From NCBI RefSeq assembly GCF_027579695.1, contig NC_083578.1:1804768-1868767 (forward strand): a stretch of 64,000 nucleotides of DNA, read 5' to 3'. The translations under genes were made by a program, and so were the position numbers. Below, piece by piece: positions 10,480-21,093 of the stretch. Each line of letters opens with the position of its first letter. The first letter of the stretch is position 1. The notes beneath the pieces were generated by a model that worked only from the letters and a program-made list of their open reading frames with translations, searched no databases and was not told the DNA's origin. Origin of the DNA: Neoarius graeffei. Taxonomy: Eukaryota > Chordata > Actinopteri > Siluriformes > Ariidae.

Positions 10480-12072
10480 TACAGTGCCTTGAAAAAGTAT
10501 TCATACGCCTTGAACTTTTTCACATTTTTCCCACCTTACAACCATGAACTTAAAAGTTTTTATTGAGATTTTATGTGATAGACCAACACAGAGTAGCACA
10601 TAATTGTGAAGTGAAACAAAAATGATAAATGGTCTTCAAAATTTTAAACAAATAAAAATCTGAAAAATGTGATGTGCTTTCGTATTCAGCCCCCCTGCGT
10701 CAATACTTTGTAGAGCCACCTTTTGCTGCAATTACAGCTGCAAGTCTTTTGTGGTATGTCTCTACCAGCTTTGCACATCTAGACACTGAAATTTTTGCCC
10801 ATTCTTCTTTGCAAAATAGCTCAAGCTCAGCCAGATTGGATGGAGAGCGTCTGTGAACAGCAATTTTCAAGTCTTGCCACCACAATGGGATTTAGGTCTG
10901 GACTTTGACTGGGCCATTCTAACACATGAATATTCTTTGATCTAAACCGTTCCATTGTAGCTCTGGCTGTATGTTTAGGGTCATTGTCTTGCTGGAAGGT
11001 GAATCTCCTTCCCAGTCTCAAGTCTTTTGCAGCCTCCAACAGGTTTTCTTCCAGGATTGCCCTGTATTTAGCTCCATCCATCTTCCCATCAACTCTGACC
11101 AGCTTCCCTGTCCCTGCTGAAGAAAAGCATCCCCATAGCATGATGCTGCCACCACCATGTTTCACAGTGGGGATGGTGTGTGCAGGGTGATGAGCAGTGT
11201 TAGTTTTCCGCCACACATAGCGCTTTGCATTTAGGCCAAAAAGTTCAACTTTGGTCTCATCTGACCAAAGCACCTTCTTCCACATGTTTGCTGTGTCCCC
11301 TACATGGCTTCTTATGCCTGTCTTTCAACAATGGCTTTCTTCTTGCCACTCTTCCAAAAAGGCCAGATTTGTGGAGTGTACGACTTATAGTTGTCCTGTG
11401 CACAGATTCTCCCACCTGAGCTGTGGATTTCTGCAGCTCCTCCAGAGTGATCATGGGCCTCTTGGCTGCTTCTCTGACCAGTGCTCTCCTTGCTCGCTCT
11501 GTCAGTTTAGGTGGACGGCCATGTCTCGGTAGGTTTGCAGTTGTGCCATACTTTTTCCATTTTTGAATGATGGATTGAACAGTGCTTCTTGAGATGTTCA
11601 GAGCTTGGGATATTTTTTTATAACCTAACCCTGCTTTAAACTTCTCCAGAACTTTATCCCTGACCTGTCTGGTGAGTTCTTTGGTCTTCATGATGCTGTT
11701 TGTTCTTCAGTGTTCTCTAACAAACCACTGAGGCCTTCACAGAACAAGTGTATTTATGCTGAGAGTAAATTACACGCAGTAGGACTCTATTAACTAATTA
11801 GACGACTTCTGAAGGCAGTTGATTGCACTGGATTGTATTTAGAGGTATCAGAGTACAGGGGGCTGAATACTAATGCACACCACATTTTTCAGATTTTTAT
11901 TTGTTTCAAATTTTGAAGACCATTTATCATTTTCGTTTCACTTCACAATTATGCGCTACTCTGTGTTGGTCTATCACATAAAATCTCAATAAAAAACTTT
12001 TAAGTTCGTGGTTGTAAGGTGGAAAAATATGAAAAAGTTCAAGGGGTATGAATACTTTTGCAAGGCACTGTA
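10480..12072 (-). mobile_element. Tc1/mariner element B, complete ends, inserted in LINE B
   Basis: TA at 10480-10481 and 12071-12072, with terminal repeats starting TACAGTGCCTTGAAAAAG on the left and the inverted GCAAGGCACTGTA on the right. The inverted repeats extend roughly 200 bp (see the CAATAAAAA... and AAAATTTTGAAGACC stretches on both sides). The transposase lies on the minus strand. Confidence 0.92.
10700..11691 (-). pseudogene. Tc1 transposase of element B, frameshifted
   Basis: From 11691 the minus strand encodes MKTKELTRQVRDKV, a helix-turn-helix (YKKISQALNISRSTVQSII) and an AT-hook-like GRPPKLTERARR. A deletion and frameshift near 11285 remove residues before [13 protein letters not shown]. 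The catalytic D, D motifs WSDETK and [11 protein letters not shown] are present. At DLNPI (near 10890) a small deletion removes the ENLW residues that carry the catalytic Glu and shifts frame into [13 protein letters not shown], ending SVSRC, RLAAVIAAKGG and STKY. At least two frame breaks plus loss of the catalytic Glu make it inactive. Confidence 0.88.
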
Positions 12073-12189
12073 TATGCCCAAACACAAATCCCCACCCACC
12101 CACCCACACACACACCCACCCACACACACACTTTAGATAAGTTGAACACATTCTTCCTTGCCTACATGCCCAAACACACGCACACTCAC

Positions 12190-12374
12190 CGGCCGATGGT
12201 GGAGCATGTTAGCGAGTCTGTAGCCACAGCTGCTTTCCTGAACATCCCAGCCTCACACTCATCCTGCTTCAGGAGCCTGACTGTGCAGATGAGGATAAGG
12301 ATGAGGATGAGGAAGATGAAGATCACAGAGAAACACACAGTCTTTCGCAGACGATCCTTCCTCCTGCGAGACAT
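12190..12374 (-). CDS. ggt5: Gamma-glutamyltransferase (GGT5-like), coding exon 1 with signal anchor
   Basis: First coding exon, 185 nt, ATG at 12374-12372. The peptide starts MSRRRKDRLRK, continues with one hydrophobic segment (about residues 13-32, rich in Ile/Leu/Phe), then FRKAAVATDSLTCSTIGR. This is the expected cytoplasmic tail, type II signal anchor and start of the ectodomain of a GGT; the family motif is close to AAVAADSKxCSxIGR. The exon ends at a GTGAGTG donor (12183-12189) after two bases of an Arg codon, which exon 2 at 187 completes. This gives an intron of about 12.0 kb, far longer than the exons and filled with mobile elements. I chose this ATG because an upstream in-frame Met would place a long hydrophobic and Pro-rich stretch before the basic tail, which is not typical. 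The exon lies just upstream of a complete hAT element (12886-16748), whose transposase is on the same strand. Confidence 0.9.
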
Positions 12375-12500
12375 GCCTGCAATCTGACACACACTTACAT
12401 ACATGCCACATAGCTGCTCAGAAGTGCACCCTGGGGGAGGGGGAATAAGCCACACCCTCTTCTGTATGATTATGCAAATGAGCAAGAACAAGTAGAACAA
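12375..12500 (-). promoter_or_regulatory. Possible promoter / 5'UTR of the GGT5-like gene
   Basis: Sequence directly upstream of the GGT start codon. On the plus strand it contains an octamer-type motif ATGCAAAT (12472-12479) and a CACCC-type GC box near 12450. No TATA box is obvious. Whether this is promoter or transcribed leader cannot be settled from sequence alone. Confidence 0.3.
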
Positions 12501-12596
12501 CTTTTTTTTTTGTTTGTTGTGTTTTGCATATGATATTGATCACCCACATCACACTGAAACCATACACGCACATGCACACCCACACACACCCCGTCT

Positions 12597-12601
12597 CTCT
12601 C

Positions 12602-12668
<67 letters not shown>
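12597..12668. repeat. (ATCT)n microsatellite
   Basis: About 17 uninterrupted CTAT tetranucleotide repeats, upstream of the GGT5-like first exon. Confidence 0.95.
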
Positions 12669-12885
12669 CTGATCAGTTTCTCTACATCCTTCCTGTGACA
12701 GAAGGTATATCAACACACAACTGTACACAGTACAACATGCAGTAAAATGCTTTTTATAATGGTTTGGTGACAAAAAAAATCAGGATTTACATCAAACACA
12801 ATTTACTTTATTGAGCATAGCAGGAGAAAAAAATTTATACATATACAGAATCATATAAAAGATAGATGGCAGAAGATGTATGAAC

Positions 12886-15800
12886 CAGGGTTATAATAGT
12901 TTTGGATTTTTCAGTATAGTTTCGTTTTAGTTAGTTTTGCCTTGTAGCTCATTAGTTTTAGTTAGTTTTAGTTATTTTTTGAGCAACTACTTTAGTCTTA
13001 GTTAGTTTTAGTTTTGTCCAAAATGTTTAGTTTTAGTTTAGTTTTTATTAGTTTTAGTATTCGTTTTAGTTTTCCCATATCTTGTGAATTTGTGTAGTAC
13101 AAGATTCAAATGATCAAGTATGAAAATTAAAAGGCTTTATTTAATACAGACCATGGATAATAATGTAGGACAGAAGAATTTCCCCATTTCTCCAGAACAA
13201 CCAGAACCTGTGGCTACACGTAATCAAAATACCAACCTCAGTTGTTTAAAAAAAACAAAAAACACACTGTACTTCTGCAACACACGACTGAAAGACATTC
13301 CAAAAAGAAGCTACATTTTGGCCTGTATTATATGCGTTTATGTCTGTGACATTTACTTTGTCAAACTGTGATGCAATGAAACATAGCATCCTAAGAGCCA
13401 ACAGCCATCAAGACCTAACGTCTTCAACCAGAGGCATTCATGAGTAAACAACAAACCACTCATTTTGAATGTAAAACAAAAGGAAAAAAGTTAGTTTGTG
13501 TTCATGTCAGTGTATTGTATGTGTGTGAGATAATGTTGATTTATGTGCATCTATCCACCTGTCTTTGTCTTGTGTCCATCTCGTGTGTGTGTGTTCGTAT
13601 GCGCATGGGTGTGTGTGCTTGCGTGTGCATGATGTGCTTGCATGTGCGTGTGACCATGTGTGAACCAGTGTTATTGCGTACTGTATGCAAGTGTCAGAGA
13701 GATGAGTTTACTTGAGTAAGTCCTTGTTTATCTTCAGGAAAACTCGCTGCTCCAGAGATGTAGTCGCTCTATTCCTCAGACCAGAGGACAACAGTCCACA
13801 CACTGAGAAGATTCTCTCAACAAAGGCCTGTGAGGCAGGGGCACTGACAAGATCTAGTGCCAGAGGGGCAAGCTTTGGGTACACCGCCTCTCTGGACTGC
13901 CAGAATTTCAGTGGCTTCTCATCAGACACACCCCTTTTGACGTCATCCTCATACCTCCTTAGTTCTGCCATCAGAGATCCATACTCGGGGCCATTTTGGA
14001 AAAGTTCATTGACTTCCATACGAGTGGCAAGAAAGCGATACTTCTGGAAGACAGCACGAGCCGAAGGTGTTTCAGTTTCATTGCCAACGTCCTCCTGAGG
14101 AGTTGTTGGTGGGTTGTACTGGTTGTACTGAGCTGCCATGTTCTGAATGAAAGACTGTGCGGCCATTTTGAGTGGCACCATGTCTGGTGTCTGAAGAATT
14201 ACTGACACATTTGGATCGAGCAGGCAAGCGGCTGCTGGTGTTGCATCAAATTGTAGGGAAGCAGGGCTCAGAATGCCAGCAAAGCGCTCTCTTAAGGACT
14301 TAAGTAGCGTTTGTGCCAACGGCTTCGCAGCAACAGTAGTGGTCTGCAGGTGAGCCTCAAGGTTGAGCAAGCATGGCACTACTTGTGACAGTGACTGGCT
14401 GTCACTCTGAAGTTGGTCTGTGTGAACGGCAAAGGGCTCAAGCAACATGACCAGGTTCTCCATCTTGGACCAATCACTTGTGAGAAGTGTGTCCATGCCC
14501 AGCTCCTCCAGTACCTGGTTCAGTTCCGTTCTGATCTCCAGCAGCCTTCTCAACATGTCGAAAGTGCTGTTCCAACGTGTGCTGCAATCTCGGACCAGAG
14601 TTTTACCACACTTTTTGATCAGTGCTTCGTTTGCCAACGATGATTTCCTCACTGAGTGTACCAGCTTTCTTGCTCTTGTTAAAAGCAGATCTGTGCTTGG
14701 GTGCTTCATGGCATCTTTCAGGCTGAGCTGAAGGGTATGGGCCAGGCATGGCATCCTCTGGAATTTGCAGTCATCTGGCAGATCAAGTTCTAAGCCAAGA
14801 CATAAGAACAGACAGCACATTGAAACATTAAAATTTCAATACATTTTCATCAATCCGAATCCTTTATGTGGTTTTAGAGTTTTGTTTCACAGGAGCTGAG
14901 TAGAGTTCCACATTAAATACATTTAATATTTTATTTGTATAATTGAAGAGTTCAGATGGAAAACCTTCTACATGCTATCTCCTTGACACATTAGTTAACA
15001 ATGTTGTGTGAATCCTGTGTACATACTTAAACTGTGTACATACTTAAACGAAACCTACTACATAATTTACATACATAGATTTGAAATTGTGTTTCGCCAG
15101 ACTCCAGATATGCTCAGTGATACACAGCTCAACAACAACACACACGCCCCCGCGCGCACACACACACAAGATAAGAGACATGCCTAATAAAAACATCTTT
15201 AAAAATAAAATAAAAACCTCTCCCTACTTTGTTTAAACATTTGTTATCAAAACCCTACGTGCCACCACCCTTTGGCAGCAAGCGTCTATAGCCAAGAACA
15301 ACCAATAAAAACGTGACCAGGAGTAGCGTGGCATACTGTTCAGTACTAAGTGGTCACATCAGAGAAATGGCATCGTATTCAGAGGGAGAATTTTCGATTG
15401 TAGCGCGCGCGCACACACACACACACGTCAAGCCATTTTAGAGCATGCCACAAAACTTTTAAATAGGCTATAACTGTACTCACCAATGTCTCCACTCTCG
15501 CTGAGATCCTCCACATTCTCCTCGTCAGACTCTGGTTCATCCCACATCACGTCATCCAGGCCATCTCCAGGTTGAAGCCGTGCACTGTGTGTTGACTGCT
15601 CACTTTGATCAGGACGTCTTGCACTAAGCAGCCGCACTGCTTTTACGATGTTCGAGCCATTGTCCGTCACAACGAGCAGAACTTTGTCTCCAACAATATC
15701 CCATGCCACCATGGTCTCATCAATACAGCGAGCAATGCATTCCCCAGTGTGAGGATGGGCCAAACGATGCAAGCTTAGTAGCGTGTGGTATACCCGTCCC

Positions 15801-16748
15801 CCAGGTGGATGATAGAAACACGCTGACACACCTAGGAATGATGCAGTCAACCCCTTCTTAGTCCATCCATCTACACATAGGGTTATCTTCCTGGCATCCT
15901 TCAGTATGTCTTTCAACTTCATTTTGGCATTTCCCATCCGCCCTGCAATCAGGTTGTTCACTCGAGCAGCCCCTGGAACCTTGAACTTCGGCTCGAGTGC
16001 ATAGCTATATTGTTTGAAAGCCGGTGTCTCACAGAGTCGGGTAGACATTCCTGTATGGATAAACAAATTCACCAGAGCTTCCTCCCTCTTACAGTGTTCA
16101 TGTGTATTTACTGACCAGCTGTCTTGGCGACCTTTGAGGAAGTCGAATATTTTTGGAGTTTCCCCACTCCGTGTGCTCAGTTTGTCTGTCTCTGCTCGTG
16201 CTTCAGGAGGGCTAGCAGCTAATTGAGCCATATAGCAACTGTTAGCGTCCTTGTGGAAACTTCTCAGGTGGACTTTTAAATTTGTGGGATTTTTTCCTTT
16301 CAGCGCAGCTCCACATACATTTCCATTCTCCACCACCATACACACGCTCTTGTCCGTCTCGCATGAATATTCAAAGAAATCCCATATAGGGCTGGCGTTC
16401 CTCCTCTTAAGTTTCGCCATGCTCTGATAGCCTACTGGCTCCGCCTGATTGAAAGGTGCGGGCGCGCCCTTGAGCCAGCTGTAAACAATAGCCCCAAGGA
16501 ACCGGAATTGTCAATGGTGGTAAACGCGCTACAGTGGGTTTTTTTTTTTCATACAAAGACTAAAACGAATGGCAGTTTATCTCCAAATTCAGTTAGTTTC
16601 AATTAGTTTTGTTCACACGCATTTTAGTTTTAGTTAGTTATAGTTTTTTTATTTTAATGATCGTTTCAGTTAGTTTCCGTTAACGAAAAGTTTTTTTCCA
16701 TAATAGTTTTCGTTTTTTCGTTAGTTTTCGTTAACGATGATAACCCTG
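12886..16748 (-). mobile_element. Complete hAT DNA transposon with perfect 8-bp target duplication
   Basis: A 3,863-bp element starting CAGGGTTAT and ending ATAACCCTG, flanked by the identical 8-bp direct repeat GTATGAAC (12878-12885 and 16749-16756). The 8-bp duplication and CA...TG ends are diagnostic of hAT elements. Both sub-terminal regions (about 12890-13080 and 16550-16740) are packed with TTTTAGTTAG-type motifs in opposite orientation, probably transposase-binding sites. The interior carries one two-exon transposase on the minus strand with no stop or frameshift. All parts needed for mobility appear present. Confidence 0.95.
13708..16420 (-). CDS. hAT transposase with BED zinc finger, two exons, open
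   Basis: Exon 1 spans 16420-15484 and exon 2 spans 14789-13708. The donor at 15483 (GTGAGT) and acceptor ending CTTAG at 14790-14791 join in phase (GDI|ELDLPDD). This gives 2,019 nt, or 672 residues plus stop. Domains: a BED-type zinc finger (Cys27, Cys36, His51, His56), then the hAT RNase-H-like fold with CVDGWTKKGL (first Asp) and VVTDNGSNIVKAV (second Asp). These are followed by RMPCLAHTLQLSL and CSTRWNSTFDML in exon 2, and the C-terminal dimerisation region APASQAFVERIFSVCGLLSS, which carries the catalytic Glu. The family binds element ends and performs cut-and-paste transposition in the nucleus. Length and domains are normal and I see no disabling change. Alternative reading: a domesticated ZBED gene, but the flanking TIRs and target duplication argue for a mobile copy. 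Confidence 0.92.
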
Positions 16749-16756
16749 GTATGAAC

Positions 16757-17485
16757 TACACTCACCAGCCACTTTATTAGGAACACCCAGCCACCTGCTG
16801 TTTTCTGCGGTTCTGTAATCAGCCGATCCCTCGACAGCAGCACGACGCATCAAATCTCGCAGATACAAATCAAGAGCTTCAGTTAATGTTCACAATGTTC
16901 AAACATCAGAACGGGAAACATTGTGATCTCACAGTGTGACTTTCTTTCTCTCACTGTGGTATGGGTGTTGGTTTGATCCAGATGGACTGGTTTGAGTATT
17001 TCAGAAGCTGCTGATCTCCTGGGGTTTTCACACACAACAGTCTCTAGAGTTTACACAGAATGGTGCAGAAAACAAAAAACACTGAGTGAGTGAGCGACAG
17101 TTCTGTGGGTGGAAACAAACGCCTTGTTGATGAGAGAGGGTCAGAGGGAAATGGACAGATTGGTTCGAGCTGCCAGGAAGGATATAGTAACTCATATAAT
17201 CACTCTTTACAACTGTGGTGAGCAGAAAAGCATCTCAGCATGCAACAGCAGAAGAACACATTGGGTTCCACTCACTGCTCCCCGGGCGCTGTTAGCATGG
17301 CTGCCCACTGCTCTGGGTATGTGTGGGCATGTGTGTGTTCACTGCTTCAGATGGGTTAAACGCAGAGAGGAATTTCACAAGCATTTGATGAATAAAGTTC
17401 TTCTTCTTTTTCTTCTTCCTGCAGACAAGAACAGGGATCTTAGAATCAACAACAAGTTCCTATTAAAGTGGCCGGTGAGTGTGTA
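16757..17485 (+). mobile_element. Internally deleted Tc1/mariner element C
   Basis: The left end TACACTCACCAGCCACTTTATTAGG and the right end CTATTAAAGTGGCCGGTGAGTGTGTA are inverted repeats with TA termini. The 5' half follows the transposase region of a familiar fish Tc1 family (for example TTTGAGTATTTCAGAAGC and ACAACTGTGGTGAGCAGAAA near 17210). The catalytic domain is missing, and a SINE-like piece occupies its place (17276-17415). The hAT target site lies directly beside the left end. Confidence 0.8.
17276..17415 (+). mobile_element. SINE 3' fragment (second, non-Mermaid family)
   Basis: CTGCTCCCCGGGCGCTGTTA, then TGGCTGCCCACTGCTC, AGATGGGTTAAACGCAGAG and AATAAAGTTCTTCTTC form a familiar teleost SINE body and tail. 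The tRNA-like head is absent. It lies inside Tc1 element C. Confidence 0.6.
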
Positions 17486-17620
17486 TGAGAAATAAAGTGC
17501 AGATAGGTGCAGTTGTATGTGCAACATTGTGCTGAGGTGGGTGCAGTGAAATAGCTAATGTACATTATAAATATTAACTAATACAGATAGATTAATAGGA
17601 TTGTAGATGGTATGAGTGTT

Positions 17621-17683
17621 AGATTAGATTAGATTAGATTAGATTAGATTAGATTAGATTAGATTAGATTAGATTAGATTAGA
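17621..17683. repeat. (ATTAG)n pentanucleotide array
   Basis: About 12 perfect pentamers. This is most simply the 3' tail of the minus-strand LINE that ends here. Confidence 0.9.
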
Positions 17684-17761
17684 TTCACTTTATTCATCCC
17701 ACATCGGGGAAATTCACGTGTTACAGTAACAAGAAAATGTCAAACAGATAACAAATAAAAC

Positions 17762-18092
17762 TCATCTCATCTCATCTCATTATCTGTAGCCGCTTTATCC
17801 TGTTCTACAGGGTCGCAGGTGAGCTGGATCCTATCCCAGCTGACTACGGGTGAAAGGCGGGGTTCACCCTGGACAAGTCGCCAGGTCATCACAGGGCTGA
17901 CACATAGACACAGACAACCATTCACACTCACATTCACACCTACGCTCAATTTAGAGTCACCAGTTAACCTAACCTGCATGTCTTTGGACTGTGGGGGAAA
18001 CCGGAGCACCCGGAGGAAACCCACGCGGACACGGGGAGAACATGCAAACTCCGCACAGAAAGGCCCTCGCCGGCCACGGGGCTCGAACCTGG
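17762..18092 (-). mobile_element. DANA/Mermaid-type SINE, copy 2 (head truncated)
   Basis: Reverse orientation, with the ATCTC tail at 17762-17780 and the body in full. It ends inside the B-box region at about 18090, so the A-box is lost. Confidence 0.88.
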
Positions 18093-18249
18093 ACAAATAA
18101 AACTGAAATAAAAATTAGACAAACAAAGGATTAAATACAGAGGGCTATTTGCATTATCTACCATGAAAAAGTATAGAAAAATTGCCTTATTGAGAGGCTC
18201 AGAAAAATTGCACATTACAGGTAGAATCTGTATATATACACATATATAC

Positions 18250-18282
<33 letters not shown>

Positions 18283-18660
18283 GGCGGCACGGTGGTGTAG
18301 TGGTTAGCACTGTCGCCTCACAGCAAGAAGGTCCTGGGTTCGAGCCCCGGGGCCGGCGAGGGCCCTTCTGTGCGGAGTTTGCATGTTCTCCCCGTGTCCG
18401 CATGGGTTTCCTCCGGGTGCTCCGGTTTCCCCCACAGTCCAAAGACATGCAGGTTAGGTTAACTGGTGACTCTAAATTGACCGTAGGTGTGAATGTGAGT
18501 GTGAATGGTTGTCTGTGTCTATGTGTCAGCCCTGTGATGACCTGGCGACTTGTCCAGGGTGTACCCCGCCTTTCGCCCGTAGTCAGCTGGGATAGGATCC
18601 AGCTTGCCTGCGATCCTGTAGAAGGATAAAGCGGCTAGAGATAATGAGATGAGATGAGAT
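18283..18660 (+). mobile_element. DANA/Mermaid-type SINE, copy 3, inside a (TA)n tract
   Basis: Full-length copy with A- and B-boxes and a GAGAT tail. TA dinucleotides lie on both sides (about 18256-18282 and 18659-18672), so it inserted into, or seeded, a TA microsatellite. Confidence 0.9.
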
Positions 18661-19258
18661 ATATATATATATAAAGTATGCATAAAAATAGTTTAGGGCC
18701 TATATTAATTGCACATAATAATTGCATCGATGAAAGATGGCAGAGGTAGTAGTGGTGAAGTAGTGCAAATATAACGACAAACAGGTTATTGGTGTTACGT
18801 TACAAGCTGTGGGTGTTATACAAGTTATACTTGTTTGTTGTGCAAACAAGTCCAAACTCAGGATTAGGTGTTTCCTGGTCGAGGGCACAAATAGCCTGCA
18901 GGAAGAAGCTCTTCCTCATTCTCTCTATGTTGGCCTTCATGGAGCAGAAGTGCTTTCCTGACCGCAACAGACAGAAGAGTCTGTTGTTCGGATGGCTGAG
19001 GTCCTTCACATCTTGGTGGCCTCGGTCCAGCACCACTTGCTGTAGGTAGACTGCAGGTCAGGGAGCTCAGTGAGGAGGGTGGACTCAGCTGATCACACCA
19101 CCCTCTGGAGATCTGTCTATCCTGTTCCCAAACCAGGCTGTGATTTAAAAAAAAAAATTTAATTAAATGTTTTAATCAGGTTTACTAGAAGGCAGCCTCC
19201 TTTTAGTTTATTTACTGTATGTCTGTAGTTTCAGTGAAGGGAGTGGGTTCAGGTGTGC

Positions 19259-19261
<3 letters not shown>

Positions 19262-19336
<75 letters not shown>
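19262..19336. repeat. (TA)n microsatellite
   Basis: About 37 uninterrupted TA units. Confidence 0.95.
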
Positions 19337-19338
<2 letters not shown>

Positions 19339-20070
19339 GCTTCCTAAAAGCAGAGCTCCCAATGAATGTAAAACATGTGAGCAAATAATCCCAACGTACG
19401 GTCAGGATCCCTGTGGTGGTACACATACGTCATTCATACAGTCACAAAAGCCATAAAAAATCAGGTCAATGAATTACCGTATTCTCTTCAGTATGGACCT
19501 TCGCTCCAGTATTACCACAATGATGTCATATATTTGTTATCAATAATTTTCCCTGCAAGGTTAGCATGCTTGCTTAAATAGCATTAAAAATTCTCGACTT
19601 GAAATCATTGAAACGATGACATGTTTAACAATGACTATAGGTTAGCATTTCAAATGTACATAATCATGTTTATTTATAAATTCTGGTATTTTTAATGAGG
19701 TTAAATATTTCAAAGTAATTCTGAAGCTTCTTGAGCATTTTAAATACTTGGTAGAATTACAGCTTCACTTTGAACATACGGGGTTTTTTTGGATACAACT
19801 ATAATTGTTAAATAATGTTACACCTATAACGAGCCCCCAGCGCACTCTTTACCTGCGTCTTAAGTGATGTACTTTCTTTACTTTCAGTGCAGTGTGTTCA
19901 CATCGCTAAATAGATACACTCTCAATACCTGGACAGTGTACTTAAACTAATGAGAAATGATACACGGATAACAGAAACTCCCTGGTCGTGCTCAGTAGAC
20001 CACAAACCTGGAGTGGGAATAAAACCGTTAGGGCGGCTATTTTGGATTGCATGCTTCTGAATACTTAATG
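19337..20070. other. Unannotated intergenic sequence
   Basis: AT-rich single-copy-looking DNA with no exon, RNA gene or named repeat that I can support. Confidence 0.5.
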
Positions 20071-20278
20071 CAGAGGCTCCAACTCTCCCGCCGTGGGTGG
20101 GAGATCTCCTGCTTTAGGGAACATTTAGAAAATCCTCCCGACCTCCCATTGACAACATAAAAATCTCCTGCCCGCCCTTACTACACATGATTAGTTAAAA
20201 AAAATGCATAACTTGATACATTTATGTTGACGAAAATTAATAGTTGACTTTCTGCTTTTCGTGTGTCTGACGCTGTAT

Positions 20279-20452
20279 GGGTGGACTTGAGTGTGTACCC
20301 CACGGTATATGCCGATTCCCCGGTCGGTACACCGATCGGCGTAACGGGGGGATTGGAGTGAATGCCGGAGGCATGCACGCGCAAATCAAGCGTGCATATG
20401 AATCGAGCGGAATTTGGTATGCTGCGGGGTACACACCTGAGCCCACCCAATG
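20279..20452. repeat. Fold-back (imperfect inverted repeat)
   Basis: The left arm TGGGTGGACTTGAGTGTGTA continues CCCCACGG. The right arm, read on the other strand, gives TGGGTGGGCTCAGGTGTGTA then CCCCGC. Arms of about 40 bp match at most positions around a core of about 90 bp. It may be a small nested MITE inside the TIR element. Confidence 0.6.
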
Positions 20453-21035
20453 TCTTAGCAGTTACCGATAAAGCATACAGATGGCGCTATTAATGATACG
20501 CGTGAGAGAACTAGAAAACCCTCGACACTCAACCATTTTGTTTGTTTTTTTGCGTCTGCATTTCGTCTGCATTTATCGCCTGCTCGTCTTTAACTTTATG
20601 TTCTCTTGAATGTGATAATGAAACGAAGTTCCGTTGGTGGGAATGGCGAAACCCAAACTACGAAGGAGAAATATCAGAAAATCATCAAGATAAAGTTCGG
20701 ATCCCCCGTCGCGATGGTTGCCAGGGACGAATGGCGGACTATTTTGGATGGCAGCAAGACGACCCTATACCTGACAAGGTTAGATCACCAGGCCAGACAT
20801 TAGATTCTAATGAACTTGTCTGACTTTTTTTGTCTGACTTTTACTAACTTAGAAATAGAATATTATGAGAAGAACATTATCATCAGAGGGTCTACCATTG
20901 GCAATTTATAATAGTCATTATTGGCATTAACATTGACTTTAGGCATATTGAAGTTTGGTCTATAGTCACTGGATTTATCTAGATCTATCACTATTAATAA
21001 GATTTAATTGACATGAAATGTGGTGAATCATTCAT

Positions 21036-21040
<5 letters not shown>

Positions 21041-21088
<48 letters not shown>
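21041..21088. repeat. (TA)n tract at a Tc1 insertion site
   Basis: TA repeats directly before Tc1 element D; a shorter TA run follows it (22690-22702). Confidence 0.9.

Positions 21089-21093
<5 letters not shown>

Larger units (their letters stand above)
17620..19145 (-). mobile_element. LINE 3' end (minus strand) with ATTAG tail, opened by two SINEs
   Basis: On the minus strand, 19145-18800 includes KDLSHPNNRLFCLLRSGKH and ERMRKSFFLQAICAL, a common LINE C terminus in fish. The 3' untranslated part reaches GATGAATAAAGTGAATCTAATC with an (ATTAG)n tail at 17621-17683. SINEs at 17762-18092 and 18283-18660, with (TA)n next to the latter, interrupt it. The copy is 5'-truncated near 19145. Confidence 0.65.

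Noticed and set aside
13712-14731. Plus-strand frames over the hAT element
   Set aside because: Shadows of the minus-strand transposase exon 2.
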